Source: JACKII01 sp965222315
GTDB taxonomy: Bacteria > Pseudomonadota > Alphaproteobacteria > Bin95
Length of the DNA: 64,000 nt
Assembly: GCA_965222315.1 (NCBI GenBank)
Contig: OZ244951.1
Location: forward strand, 2,976,001-3,040,000
Reading direction: 5' to 3'
Shown here in pieces: positions 46,454 to 54,829 of this stretch; position 1 is the stretch's first letter, and every line of letters starts with the position of its first letter. Both the position numbers and the translations under genes were made by a program. Below the pieces are notes generated by a model that was not told the origin of the DNA, did not search any database, and saw nothing but the letters and a program-made list of their open reading frames with translations.

Positions 46454-47221
46454 ATGCGTAAAAACAAAATCAAGCAGATGTGGGCCGATGGCAAACCGGC
46501 CACAATGGGCTGGGTTTCCATTGCCCACAGCTTCACCGCCGAAATGATGGCGCGTCAGGGCTTTGATTCCCTCTGCGTTGATCTCCAGCACGGCACCAAC
46601 GAGATGAGCGACGTCCTGCCGTTGCTGCAAGGCATCTCCCAGACCGATACGGTTCCGTTCGTTCGGGTCAAGTGGAACGACAAGGCCGCCATCATGCGTG
46701 CGCTCGACCTCGGCGCCTATGGCATCATCGTGCCCCTTGTGAACAATGCCGAAGAAGCGGCCGCCGCCGTCGATGCCTGCCGCTACCCGCCCGTCGGCAT
46801 GCGTTCTTCCGGTCCGGTGCGTGCCGCCCACTATGGCGGCGCCGGCTATCAGGAGGCCGCGAACGAGGAGATCATCCTCATGGTGATGATCGAGACCAAG
46901 GAAGGCCTCGAAAACCTGGAAGAGATTTGCGCAACGCCGGGCGTCGATGCAGTCTATATCGGCCCGGCCGATCTTTCCTATGCCCTGGGCCTGCCGCCAC
47001 GCGGCGACAATCCGGACCCGCTTCATATGGATACCTGTGACAAGATCCTGGCAACCGCCCACAAGCACAACATCAAGGCCGTCATGCATTGCGCGAGCGG
47101 CGCTTTCGCGGCCGGTGCGATCAAGCGCGGCTTCGACATGGTCATGCTGACCTCCGACCTCGCCTGCATGGTCGCGGGCGCGCAGACCCAACTCAATGCC
47201 TACAAAGACGGCATCAAGTAA
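46454..47221 (+). CDS. HpcH/HpaI-family aldolase (first copy)
   Basis: The 255-residue TIM-barrel class II aldolase cleaves or forms 2-oxo-acids with a divalent metal. Family parts are DSLCVDLQHG, RVKWNDKAAIMRALDLGAYGIIVPLVNNAEEA, metal-binding MVMIETKEGLENLEEI and AVYIGPADLSYALG. The usual basic residue near the active site is present in the FVRVKW segment. The substrate is unknown. Followed by an intrinsic terminator. A second, more distant paralogue lies 900 bases downstream on the other strand. Confidence 0.88.
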   Translation: MRKNKIKQMWADGKPATMGWVSIAHSFTAEMMARQGFDSLCVDLQHGTNEMSDVLPLLQGISQTDTVPFVRVKWNDKAAIMRALDLGAYGIIVPLVNNAEEAAAAVDACRYPPVGMRSSGPVRAAHYGGAGYQEAANEEIILMVMIETKEGLENLEEICATPGVDAVYIGPADLSYALGLPPRGDNPDPLHMDTCDKILATAHKHNIKAVMHCASGAFAAGAIKRGFDMVMLTSDLACMVAGAQTQLNAYKDGIK

Positions 47222-47250
47222 GACTGATCGAAGACTCGGTTGCCCGATCA

Positions 47251-47296
47251 AGGCACCGCGCCGGCGTTACAACCGGGCGGTGCCTTTTTCGTTTTC
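47251..47296 (+). terminator. Rho-independent terminator after the HpcH/HpaI gene
   Basis: AGGCACCGC (47251-47259) pairs perfectly with GCGGTGCCT (47277-47285), followed by TTTTCGTTTTCC. It stands 30 bases after the aldolase stop codon. Confidence 0.85.
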
Positions 47297-47387
47297 CTCT
47301 CCTGCGAACGGCAGGGAAATGATGGCGAAATCCGGCGCATGCGGGTAGCTTGAGCTTTCCTATTATCCAGCCAGAAGGACCAAGCCC

Positions 47388-48122
47388 ATGAGCGCAGCAG
47401 AAAACAGCAAGGGCGGCTATATCTACCTGCCAGCCGGCTATCCGTTTTCTTCCGGCGCAGCGGCGATGCCAGGCTTTGAGGTCGTCAGCGCCACCTTCCG
47501 CCGCCCGGTGCCATGGCGGGAGGGCTTTGAGATGATCGAGCGGCAGTTGGCGGCGGAAAAACGGCCGAAGCAGGCTCTCTGCGGCGTCGAACTGCGCTGT
47601 CCCGCACCCATGACGCCCGACGGCTTCCACGAGTTCAACACCGGCTACCGCGCCATTCTGGAAGACTGGGACATTATCATCGACGGTGTGAACCCGGTCG
47701 GCCGCACCAATGTCTCACCCGTGGTCTCCCCGCCATCAGAAACGCTGATGTACGGCTTCAGCTACACGGTAGAGAACCGGAACGCACCGCCCACCTTCTG
47801 CGGCGCCGGTGGCGGAGAAACCGAGGGCGATGGCATTGTCCGCGAAGGAGATGCTTCCCCCGACGGCATGCGGGCGAAGGCTGCCCGCGTCATGGATATC
47901 ATGGAGGAGCGGCTGTTCGGGCTCGGCATGCAATGGAAAGACGTGACCGCGGTCAACGTCTATACGGCCAGCACCAACGCCGACTGGCTTGCCCCGCAAT
48001 TGCTGACGCGGATGGGGCCGGAGGCCGTACACGGCATTCACTGGTTCCTCTCCCGCCCGCCGATCATCGGCCTGGACTTCGAAATGGACCTGCGCGGCAC
48101 CCGGACCCGCCACTGGCTGTAA
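47388..48122 (+). CDS. RidA/YjgF-like protein, CnbZ (2-aminomuconate-type deaminase) resemblance
   Basis: The 244-residue protein looks like a two-part member of the YjgF/RidA superfamily. Segments ALCGVELRCPAPMTPDGF, GVNPVGRTNVSPVVSPP and MYGFSYTVENR resemble the CnbZ-type deaminases of chloronitrobenzene degradation, as far as memory allows. C-terminal WKDVTAVNVYTAS and HWFLSRPPIIGLDFEMDLRG match RidA helix and final strands. RidA proteins deaminate reactive imines or enamines. The assignment rests on pattern memory, and a plain hypothetical protein is possible. It is convergent with the second aldolase gene, five bases apart. Confidence 0.5.
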   Translation: MSAAENSKGGYIYLPAGYPFSSGAAAMPGFEVVSATFRRPVPWREGFEMIERQLAAEKRPKQALCGVELRCPAPMTPDGFHEFNTGYRAILEDWDIIIDGVNPVGRTNVSPVVSPPSETLMYGFSYTVENRNAPPTFCGAGGGETEGDGIVREGDASPDGMRAKAARVMDIMEERLFGLGMQWKDVTAVNVYTASTNADWLAPQLLTRMGPEAVHGIHWFLSRPPIIGLDFEMDLRGTRTRHWL

Positions 48123-48127
48123 ATGTC

Positions 48128-48901
48128 CTAACTCTTAACGGCGCTGCGTAAATCAGCCGCCGCCCTGCTCAGGGCCGACTGCAACAGCCAGACATCGCCC
48201 GAAATAGCGATCATTCCGAACCCCTCCCCGTATTGCGCGGCGCCATCCCTGGCGTCGTTGGCAATACGGCCGATCGGGATACCGGCGGCCTTGGCAGCGG
48301 CGCAGGTGCGGGCAACGGCATCCGTGAACTTCGGATTGTCGAACTCGCCCGGAATACCCAGCGAACACGACAGATCAAAGTGACCGAGCCATAGCCCGTC
48401 CACCCCTTCGGTCTGGGCAATCGCCTCGACATTTTCGATACCGTCCGCCGTCTCGATCAGGGGAAAGATCACGGTCTCCCGGTTGGCCTTCGCAAGCTTC
48501 TCCATTACGGGCCCCTGGGTGAAGCGGTCATGCATGATGCCAAGCGCAACGCCCCGCTCGCCCTCCGGTACGTATTTGCACTGCCTGACGATGGCCTCGG
48601 CCTCCGCCGCGCTGGAGACCATGGGCAGGCACAACCCCTGCGCGCCCACGTCCAGCATCCGGGCCATGTCGTAATAGTCCTTGCCCGCCGGACGGACGAG
48701 GCACGGCAGGTCCGCCGCCTCGAAGTAGCGAAGCACGGTCTTTAGCGTCGCCACATCGAGGCCGGAGTGCTCCATGTCCAGAAACACGAAATCCAGCCCG
48801 GCATTCTTCAGGATATAGCCGATACCGGGCGTTGCGAACTCGCAGACAAACGTGCCAACCCGCAGCCCATCGGCCGTGGCCACCTCTTTCATGGATGCCA
48901 T
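48128..48901 (-). CDS. HpcH/HpaI-family aldolase (second copy)
   Basis: The 257-residue barrel enzyme of the same family as the gene at 46454, with different sequence. Motifs are FVFLDMEHSGLD, LVRPAGKDYYDMARMLDVGAQGLCLPMV, FPLIETADGIENVEAI (metal ligand E) and GLWLGHFDLSCSLG (metal ligand D). It cleaves a 2-oxo or 2-hydroxy acid. ATG at 48901 follows GAGGAG at good distance; the open frame extends further upstream. It is 17 bases downstream of the 2-hydroxyacid dehydrogenase gene on the same strand, so the two may act on related 2-oxo acids. Confidence 0.87.
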   Translation of the reverse strand: MASMKEVATADGLRVGTFVCEFATPGIGYILKNAGLDFVFLDMEHSGLDVATLKTVLRYFEAADLPCLVRPAGKDYYDMARMLDVGAQGLCLPMVSSAAEAEAIVRQCKYVPEGERGVALGIMHDRFTQGPVMEKLAKANRETVIFPLIETADGIENVEAIAQTEGVDGLWLGHFDLSCSLGIPGEFDNPKFTDAVARTCAAAKAAGIPIGRIANDARDGAAQYGEGFGMIAISGDVWLLQSALSRAAADLRSAVKS

Positions 48902-48918
48902 GGGATGTGCTCCTCTGC

Positions 48919-49920
48919 CTATTCCGTCAGATATGCAAGGTTCTGGCAGTTCCGCACCGAGCCGTCGCGGATGCGCTGCGCCGCCGTCGTCACCGCCTTG
49001 GTGCGCAGGTCGAGCAGGCCCGGCGGGCTGAAGAACGCCGCATGGGGGGAAATCATCAAGCGCCCCTCCAGCCACTCTTCGCGGGCCATATACGCCTTGA
49101 TGAGGGGATGACTGGTGTCCGCCGGCTCCTGCGGCAGCACGTCGAGCCCGGCACCCGCAGGCTTGCCCGCCTTCAGCGCCTCGTACATGGCGTCCAGGTC
49201 CACGATCGGACCGCGTGCCGTGTTGATCACCACGGCACGGTCATGCATCCGGCCCAGCAGATCGGCATTGATCGCGCCGCGGGTCTCGTCGGTCAATGGC
49301 GAGTGGATAGAGACCGTGTCCGCCGTCTCGAACAATTCCTCCGCAGAGGCCAGGCGCTTGTAGCCCGTCGCCAGCTCGTACCCATCCGGCTGATGGGGAT
49401 CGAAAAAGACCACGTTCATGTCGAACGCCGCCGCCCGCCGGGCCGCCGCCAGACCGATGCGCCCCATGCCGAACACGCCAAAGGTCCGCCCGCGCAGCCG
49501 GTCGATGCAGGGGCTCGGCACATAGCGCCAGAGACCCGCCGGGTCCTGCCGCATCCGCTCCTCATACCGGTCCAGCCCGCGGCGGAGCGCCAGCATCAGC
49601 GCGATGGCGTGGTCCGCCACCTCCGTCGTGCCATAGTCTGGCACGGTGCAGACCGCGATGCCGCGCTCACCCAGCACCTTGAGGTCAAGCCCGTCATAAC
49701 CGACACCGCCCCGCACCACAATCCGTGCCCGTTGCAGCTTGGGCAGCGCGTCCATCACCGCCTTGGTGCCGCGGTAGGTCACAATCGCGTCCGCCCGCGC
49801 CCAGGCGTCGTCGGTCACATCCTCCGGCGCGTCGAATGCCTCGACCTCAATGTCGGGTCCGGCGGCCTTCTGCTCCAGTCCGTCGTCGGTGATATGGCGG
49901 TCGGTTAGCAAGATGCGCAT
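48919..49920 (-). CDS. D-isomer specific 2-hydroxyacid dehydrogenase (CtBP-like branch)
   Basis: The 333-residue NAD-dependent enzyme. The Rossmann motif is FGVFGMGRIGLAAARRA, and catalytic residues are Arg in NTARGPIVD, Glu in LPQEPAD and His in ISPHAAFF. ARIVVRGGVGYDGLDL and VPDYGTTEVADHAIAL are typical of the CtBP/phosphoglycerate-dehydrogenase-like subgroup. It interconverts a 2-oxo acid and the D-hydroxy acid. The start at 49920 (MRILLTDRHI) is at the conserved N terminus. Upstream of the aldolase gene in a likely operon. Confidence 0.87.
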   Translation of the reverse strand: MRILLTDRHITDDGLEQKAAGPDIEVEAFDAPEDVTDDAWARADAIVTYRGTKAVMDALPKLQRARIVVRGGVGYDGLDLKVLGERGIAVCTVPDYGTTEVADHAIALMLALRRGLDRYEERMRQDPAGLWRYVPSPCIDRLRGRTFGVFGMGRIGLAAARRAAAFDMNVVFFDPHQPDGYELATGYKRLASAEELFETADTVSIHSPLTDETRGAINADLLGRMHDRAVVINTARGPIVDLDAMYEALKAGKPAGAGLDVLPQEPADTSHPLIKAYMAREEWLEGRLMISPHAAFFSPPGLLDLRTKAVTTAAQRIRDGSVRNCQNLAYLTE

Positions 49921-50135
49921 GGCGGGTTCGTCCAATCGTCGGAAATGGGATCGCAAGGAAAGTGAATGTGGCAGGAATGTGACCCCAAGCTTCAATCGCT
50001 GTCCAGACGCAACTTGGACCATGTTGCAGACACGGACCTTTATCGCCGGCCACCGTCAGCCACATGATGCCGCCGCAGGGACAATGTCCGCGAAGCTGCC
50101 CGCCAACGTCAAACGGCTTACACCGGCGGGTCTCT

Positions 50136-51788
50136 CTAGCGCCCGCGGATCAGGTCTGCGCCTTTTTCCGCGATTGCCAGCGTTGCAGCGAATGTGTTGG
50201 CGGACGGCAGCATCGGCATCACGGAGGCATCGACCACGCGCAATCCCTCCAGCCCGTGCACCCGCAGTTGATCGTCCACCACCGCGCGGGCATCGTTCTT
50301 CGGCCCCATCTTCGCCGTGCCGACCAGATGGTAACCGGTATTCCCCTTTCGCCGGGCGAAATCCAGCAGCTCGTCGTCGCTCTGTACGCCTGGCCCCGGC
50401 AGGGTCTCAACATCAAAATAGTGCGCCAGTTCCGGCCGGTTCAGGATTTGGCGCGCCAGGCGAAGCCCTGCCAGCGTGATCCGCCTGTCGGCCTCTGCGC
50501 TCAGATAGTTCGGCTGGATCGCCGGCGGCGCTGCCGGATCGGCCGAGCGGGCACGGACATAACCAGTACTCTCCGGCCGCGGCTGGGCCGCGCCGCAGGT
50601 CAGGCCCGGAAATTCGTCCAGCACATAGACCTTCCCGTCCTGATAGCTGCCGGGGGTGAAGAGGATGCGCAGGTCGGCGTCATCCAGGTCCGGGCGCGAC
50701 TTGCCATGGACGAAGGCGATGGTCGGGCAGAGCGCCAGGACGCTCGGCCGGCCAACGGCCCACTTTGCCACTTCCAATGGCAGGCGCGGCCAGCGGGCAT
50801 ATTCGTTGATCGTATGGACGTTTTTCGCCCGCGCCGTCATACGCACGGAATAATGGTCGCGCAGATTCTCGCCAACGCCGGCCAGCGCATGACGGACCGG
50901 CACGCCAATCTCTCCCAGATGTTCCGGCGCACCAATGCCGGAGATTTGCAGCAGTTTCGGCGTATTGGCCGCCCCGGCGGAAAGGATCACCTCCCGCCGT
51001 GCGCCGACAGATTGTTCAACACCCGCCCGGTCGCGGTAGGTCACACCGTTGACGCGCTTGCCCTCCATCTCCAGCCGCACGACTTGCGCGTGGGTTCGGA
51101 GCGTGAGGTTGTCCCGTTTCAGCGCTGGCTTCAGGAACGCCTTTGCCGAGCTAACCCGCCGGCCCTTCTGGATGTAGCGCTGGAAGTAGCCAGCCCCGAA
51201 CTGAAAGCCGGAATTGTAGTCGGCCGCGCGAGAGATACCCGAACCGGCAGCGGCGTCCAGGAACGCCTCGGCCAGCGGGTTGATCCAATCGCTATCGGTG
51301 ACGGGTAACTCGCCCGCCTGGCCGCGATCGCCGCTCTCGCCCTCCGTGATGCGCGTCTCGGAGCGGTTGAAATAGGGAAGCAGGTCGTCAAAGCTCCAGC
51401 CGCGATTGCCCATCTGCGCCCATTGGTCAAAGTCGGCGCGCTGGCCCCGATTGTACACCATGCCGTTCACCGAACTAGAGCCCCCCACCACCTTGCCCTG
51501 TGGCATGGCAATGGAGCGGCCGCCAAGGCCCTCGCTCGGTTCCGTCTGGAACGTCCAGAGAAAACGGTCACCATAGAGCGTCTTCACGAAGCCGGCCGGG
51601 ATGTGGATCCACGGATGCTTGTCGTCGCGCCCGGCTTCCAACACGCAGACCGAGACGTTGCCATCCGCGCTTAACCGGTTGGCGAGGACACAACCGGCGG
51701 CACCCGCGCCGACGATGACATAGTCGTAGTTGGCGTCAGTCTTGGCTTGCACGGCGAGCGATGACGGACGGTCGAATTCCTTCAGCAT
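50136..51788 (-). CDS. GMC-family oxidoreductase (choline dehydrogenase-like)
   Basis: The 550-residue FAD enzyme of the glucose-methanol-choline family. The N-terminal dinucleotide-binding motif DYVIVGAGAAGCVLANRL, GMC signature 1 (GKVVGGSSSVNGMVYNRG), signature 2 (ILSAGAANTPKLLQISGIG) and the C-terminal GNTGYHLVGTAKMG and VVDASVMPMLPSANT segment with catalytic His are present. It oxidises alcohols to aldehydes. The substrate is not assignable and no BetB neighbour is present. Divergent from the broken acyl-CoA dehydrogenase, with a palindrome in between. Confidence 0.9.
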   Translation of the reverse strand: MLKEFDRPSSLAVQAKTDANYDYVIVGAGAAGCVLANRLSADGNVSVCVLEAGRDDKHPWIHIPAGFVKTLYGDRFLWTFQTEPSEGLGGRSIAMPQGKVVGGSSSVNGMVYNRGQRADFDQWAQMGNRGWSFDDLLPYFNRSETRITEGESGDRGQAGELPVTDSDWINPLAEAFLDAAAGSGISRAADYNSGFQFGAGYFQRYIQKGRRVSSAKAFLKPALKRDNLTLRTHAQVVRLEMEGKRVNGVTYRDRAGVEQSVGARREVILSAGAANTPKLLQISGIGAPEHLGEIGVPVRHALAGVGENLRDHYSVRMTARAKNVHTINEYARWPRLPLEVAKWAVGRPSVLALCPTIAFVHGKSRPDLDDADLRILFTPGSYQDGKVYVLDEFPGLTCGAAQPRPESTGYVRARSADPAAPPAIQPNYLSAEADRRITLAGLRLARQILNRPELAHYFDVETLPGPGVQSDDELLDFARRKGNTGYHLVGTAKMGPKNDARAVVDDQLRVHGLEGLRVVDASVMPMLPSANTFAATLAIAEKGADLIRGR

Positions 51789-52097
51789 GTGACGCGCAAT
51801 CCCAGGCTAGTTTCGGCGAGTTTTCCGGGGCACCCGCAAATGTCAACAGTTGACAACTAGAATCCCTTTCGCAGCAATCATCGTCGTGCGATCAATCTCC
51901 GCCCGCGGACCAAGGAGGCGTCAGCGTTATGCGAAACCGCCCGAAAGACCGTTGGGGCTCCGCGAGCCTGATCGTCGCGATTTACCGCTACCGAACCTGC
52001 GGCCGGACGAACGAGTCCAGTCCCAATCAGAAACCGCGGCTGACGCCTCAAGTTCGGCACTTCTTCCGCCCGCTCCGCTAACCGAGAGCCTACGCCG
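51789..52097. other. Divergent intergenic region between GMC oxidoreductase and acyl-CoA dehydrogenase
   Basis: 309 bases without a supported gene. The only clear structure is the palindrome at 51841-51855 close to the GMC start. A GC-rich stretch to 52097 shows an open frame on the plus strand that lacks any recognisable protein character. Confidence 0.45.
51841..51855. promoter_or_regulatory. Perfect 7-1-7 palindrome, possible GntR-type operator
   Basis: TGTCAACAGTTGACA is a perfect inverted repeat about 53 bases upstream of the GMC start. Its right half forms TTGACA, a consensus -35 element for the plus strand. TGTCNAC-type palindromes are bound by some FadR/GntR-family regulators, but no regulator gene is adjacent. 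Confidence 0.4.
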
Positions 52098-53227
52098 ATG
52101 CAATGGACGCACGAACACCTGGAGATCAAGCGCACCACCAAGCGCATCGTGGACGAGCACATCAATCCCCATGTGGACGAGAGGGAGGAAGCCGGCCGCT
52201 TCCCGGCGCATCAGGTCATGAAGCGGCTGGGTGATGCCGGTCTGCTCGGCATTTCCCGGCCGGAGCAATATGACGGCATGGGGCTCGACTATTCCTACGA
52301 GATCGCCTGGGCAATATCCACGCCTACGGCATTTCCAGCGCCATCGGCATTCAGTCCACCATGAGCACACCGGCGCTCGCCAAATACGGGAGCGACGAGC
52401 TTCGCGCCGAGTGGCTGGCGCCCACGATCGCCGGCGACCTGGTCAGTTGCCTGGGCGTATCGGAGGAAGGCTCAGGCTCGGACGTGGCCAACGTCAAGAC
52501 CTACGCTAGGCGCGATGGCAACGACTATGTCATCAACGGCTCCAAGATGTGGACCACCAACGGCATGCAGGCCGATTGGATGTGCATGCTGGTCAACACA
52601 AGCGACGACAACGGCCCCCACCGCAACAAGTCTCTGTTGGTGGTACCCTTGAACGCGCCCGGCGTGACGCGTCAGGAGTTGAAAAAGCTGGGGCTGCATT
52701 CCTCCGACACCCCGCGCTCCTACTTTGAGGACGTGCGGGTCCCGGTCCGCTATCTGATCAGCGAAGAGGGCAAGGGCTTCCGCTATCAGATGGAGCAGTT
52801 CCAAGAGGAGCGCCTCTATGTGGTCGCCCGCTCCATCGGCCTCCTGGAGGATGCGGTATCCTCAACGGTTGGATATACCCGCGCGCGTCGAGCCTTCGGC
52901 AAGGCGATACTCGACAATCAATTCGTGCAATTCGCGCTCGCCGAAATGCAGACGGAGATCGAGGCGCTGCGCGCGCTCCTGCACAAGGCGGTCGCAGCCT
53001 ATGTGGAGGGCGAGGACGTGACGACGCTTGCATCCATGGCCAAATACAAAATGGGCAAACTGGCGGAGAGCATTCCGGGCGATTGCCTGCGCTTTTGGGG
53101 CGGCCAGGGCTTCATGGCCGAAAACCGCATTAGCCGCACCTACCGCGACATGAAGCTTGCCCCCATCGGCGGCGGGGCAAACGAAGTCATGCTGCAAGTC
53201 ATCGCCAAACGGCTCGGCATGAGTTGA
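52098..53227 (+). pseudogene. Acyl-CoA dehydrogenase interrupted by a frameshift
   Basis: Two frames together make one acyl-CoA dehydrogenase. The first (from 52098) encodes an N-terminal domain, MQWTHEHLEIKRTTKRIVDE to SYEIAW. The second starts with coding sense near 52304 (LGNIHAYGISSAIGIQST) and runs to 53227 with VSEEGSGSDVANV, YVINGSKMWTTNG, EERLYVVARSIG, ARRAFGKAI and the C-terminal FWGGQGFMAENRISRTYRD. Comparison with family members suggests a small deletion (not a multiple of three) around 52302-52316. A downstream ATG at 52361 would give a protein lacking the N-terminal domain. A sequencing error cannot be excluded. The rest of the gene shows no other damage, so any break is recent. 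Confidence 0.82.
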
Positions 53228-53285
53228 GCACTGAAACACGGAAACGTAGGAGGCTAGGCGGCTGGAGCCGATCGATACCGGCAGG

Positions 53286-54098
53286 TCACACGGTTTGCTT
53301 GAATCGGCTGCCGGGCGCTGGCGGAGGGTTGGGAGGACCGGCGAAACACTGGGCCTGGTTCATCCAGGCGGTCGCGGCTTTGCCGGTGACCGACAAATTG
53401 ACGTCAGCGATACTGCGGGTTTGCGCCACCACCTGACAGAAATCCGTCGCCGGACCCTCGACGACCTCGCCGGCCGGCGCGGTCTCGGCATTCCATTCCC
53501 ACAGCGCGCCCGATGGCGCGGTCAGGCGGATCAACGGTGTTGGCCCCGGCGGGTCTTCACCACGATTGGCAAAGGTCCAGCCGTATGTAATCGCGCCCAG
53601 ATGCGCAATCGCCCGGATTTGATCGCCGTCAACCCGATCCTCTCCGAATACATCATAGAGCGCTTGAGAGTGGGCCCAGGTTTCCATCAGGCGTGCGGTA
53701 ATCGATGAACGGGCGCTCATGTCCGGACCGACCCACTGGACACGCATTTTCGGATCGGCTTTTGCGTAAGCAGCGGCCGTTTTTGCCGCCGACTCGCGCC
53801 AAGCCTCCAACAATTCCCGCCCTTCGAGGTACCCAGCCGCCTTGCGCTGGTTCGCCAGTTTTTCCGCTGTGGTGGTCGCACCGACCGCCTGCCGCTCTGC
53901 CTTGACCCGGGCATAGGCTTCCGGGTCGGTCAGAGTCATATAGGCGCGGATATCGCCCGAATACAGATGCTGCATGACGTCGTTGACTTTCCAGCCCTTA
54001 AACTGGGTCACGCGGCCGTAGTCGGCGTCTGCCAGTGGTTTCAACAGGGCGTAGGTGGCGTCGCACTCACGGGCGAAATCGTCGGCTTCAGCAATCAT
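53286..54098 (-). CDS. TIGR03084-type DinB-like / maleylpyruvate-isomerase-N-domain protein
   Basis: The 270-residue protein has the DinB-fold four-helix bundle of the mycothiol-dependent isomerase N-domain family. Candidate metal histidines are in VNDVMQHLYSGD and ETWAHSQALYD, typical positions for the bundle. The C-terminal half (GAITYGWTFANRG, LTAPSGALWEWN, GPATDFCQVVAQTR, WMNQAQCFAGPPN) matches the TIGR03084 group as I remember it. The function is unproven. Convergent with the broken acyl-CoA dehydrogenase. Confidence 0.75.
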   Translation of the reverse strand: MIAEADDFARECDATYALLKPLADADYGRVTQFKGWKVNDVMQHLYSGDIRAYMTLTDPEAYARVKAERQAVGATTTAEKLANQRKAAGYLEGRELLEAWRESAAKTAAAYAKADPKMRVQWVGPDMSARSSITARLMETWAHSQALYDVFGEDRVDGDQIRAIAHLGAITYGWTFANRGEDPPGPTPLIRLTAPSGALWEWNAETAPAGEVVEGPATDFCQVVAQTRSIADVNLSVTGKAATAWMNQAQCFAGPPNPPPAPGSRFKQTV

Positions 54099-54829
54099 GG
54101 TGTGCGGTATCTCTTTCGCTTAGATTTCCGGTCTAAAATGGCATCTATCGTCCCTTATAGACAGGCTGCCGCGCTTCCATGAGGGCGCGAAGCTTCGCCC
54201 GCGCCTTCAGTGACAAACACAGGCTCCGCGTCCCACTCTAGGCCCTAATCCCCGATATGGGAAACGGTCAGCACCAGCATTGCGACGCTGTAATGCTGCG
54301 CAAGCCGCCGGGCGCCTTTCGCACCGGTCCCCCTTCGAAGCCGCTTGCCAGTGACGAGACAAACGTGCGTCATGGGAGCCTCCTTTCACGCTGGCAATCG
54401 TCGGTTGGGCGGAAAATCACGACCCTGAAACCTTATTCCCTGCAACTTGTTCCGGTGGGGATTAGCGGTTGTATGCCGATTGACAACAATGGCCGCGCGT
54501 CGCGAAGATGCACACGCAAAATGCGCCTGGAATAGCCGCGTTGTTCTTCAAAAGCCCCCGTAATGGCCATGGTGCGGAGAATTGGAACCAGCCGGAAACC
54601 GATCATATCTGTCACCAATTCCCCGATGGCGCTTCCATCCCGTCCGGCATAGCGCGAGAATAGATTGGGCCAAGAATAGGATCGTTGGTCAGAAACGCCC
54701 TCTACTTCCGATGTACCTTTCGGCTATCCTAGTATGACAGAAGTCCCCCTCTTCCCGGGAGCCTTCGGCGAAAGTGCGTGGGCTGGCCTGAATCGGCCAC
54801 CGTAACGCCGAGACCGGACCATATTGAGT
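54099..54829. other. Long intergenic region, one possible small frame only
   Basis: This 731-base gap is the second longest without a firm gene. Apart from the 42-codon frame at 54245-54373 on the minus strand, no coding character, terminator with T run or repeat was recognised. The stretch 54400-54720 has a base composition close to its neighbours and several short frames that look accidental. Confidence 0.4.
54245..54373 (-). CDS. Possible 42-residue small protein with strong ribosome site
   Basis: A short frame starts with ATG at 54373, five bases after AAAGGAGG (54379-54386), among the best Shine-Dalgarno matches in the window. It encodes MTHVCLVTGKRLRRGTGAKG, then ARRLAQHYSVAMLVLTVSHI and GD. 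It is basic in the middle and hydrophobic near the end. I do not recognise it; it could be the remnant of a larger gene or an accidental frame. Confidence 0.3.
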   Translation of the reverse strand: MTHVCLVTGKRLRRGTGAKGARRLAQHYSVAMLVLTVSHIGD

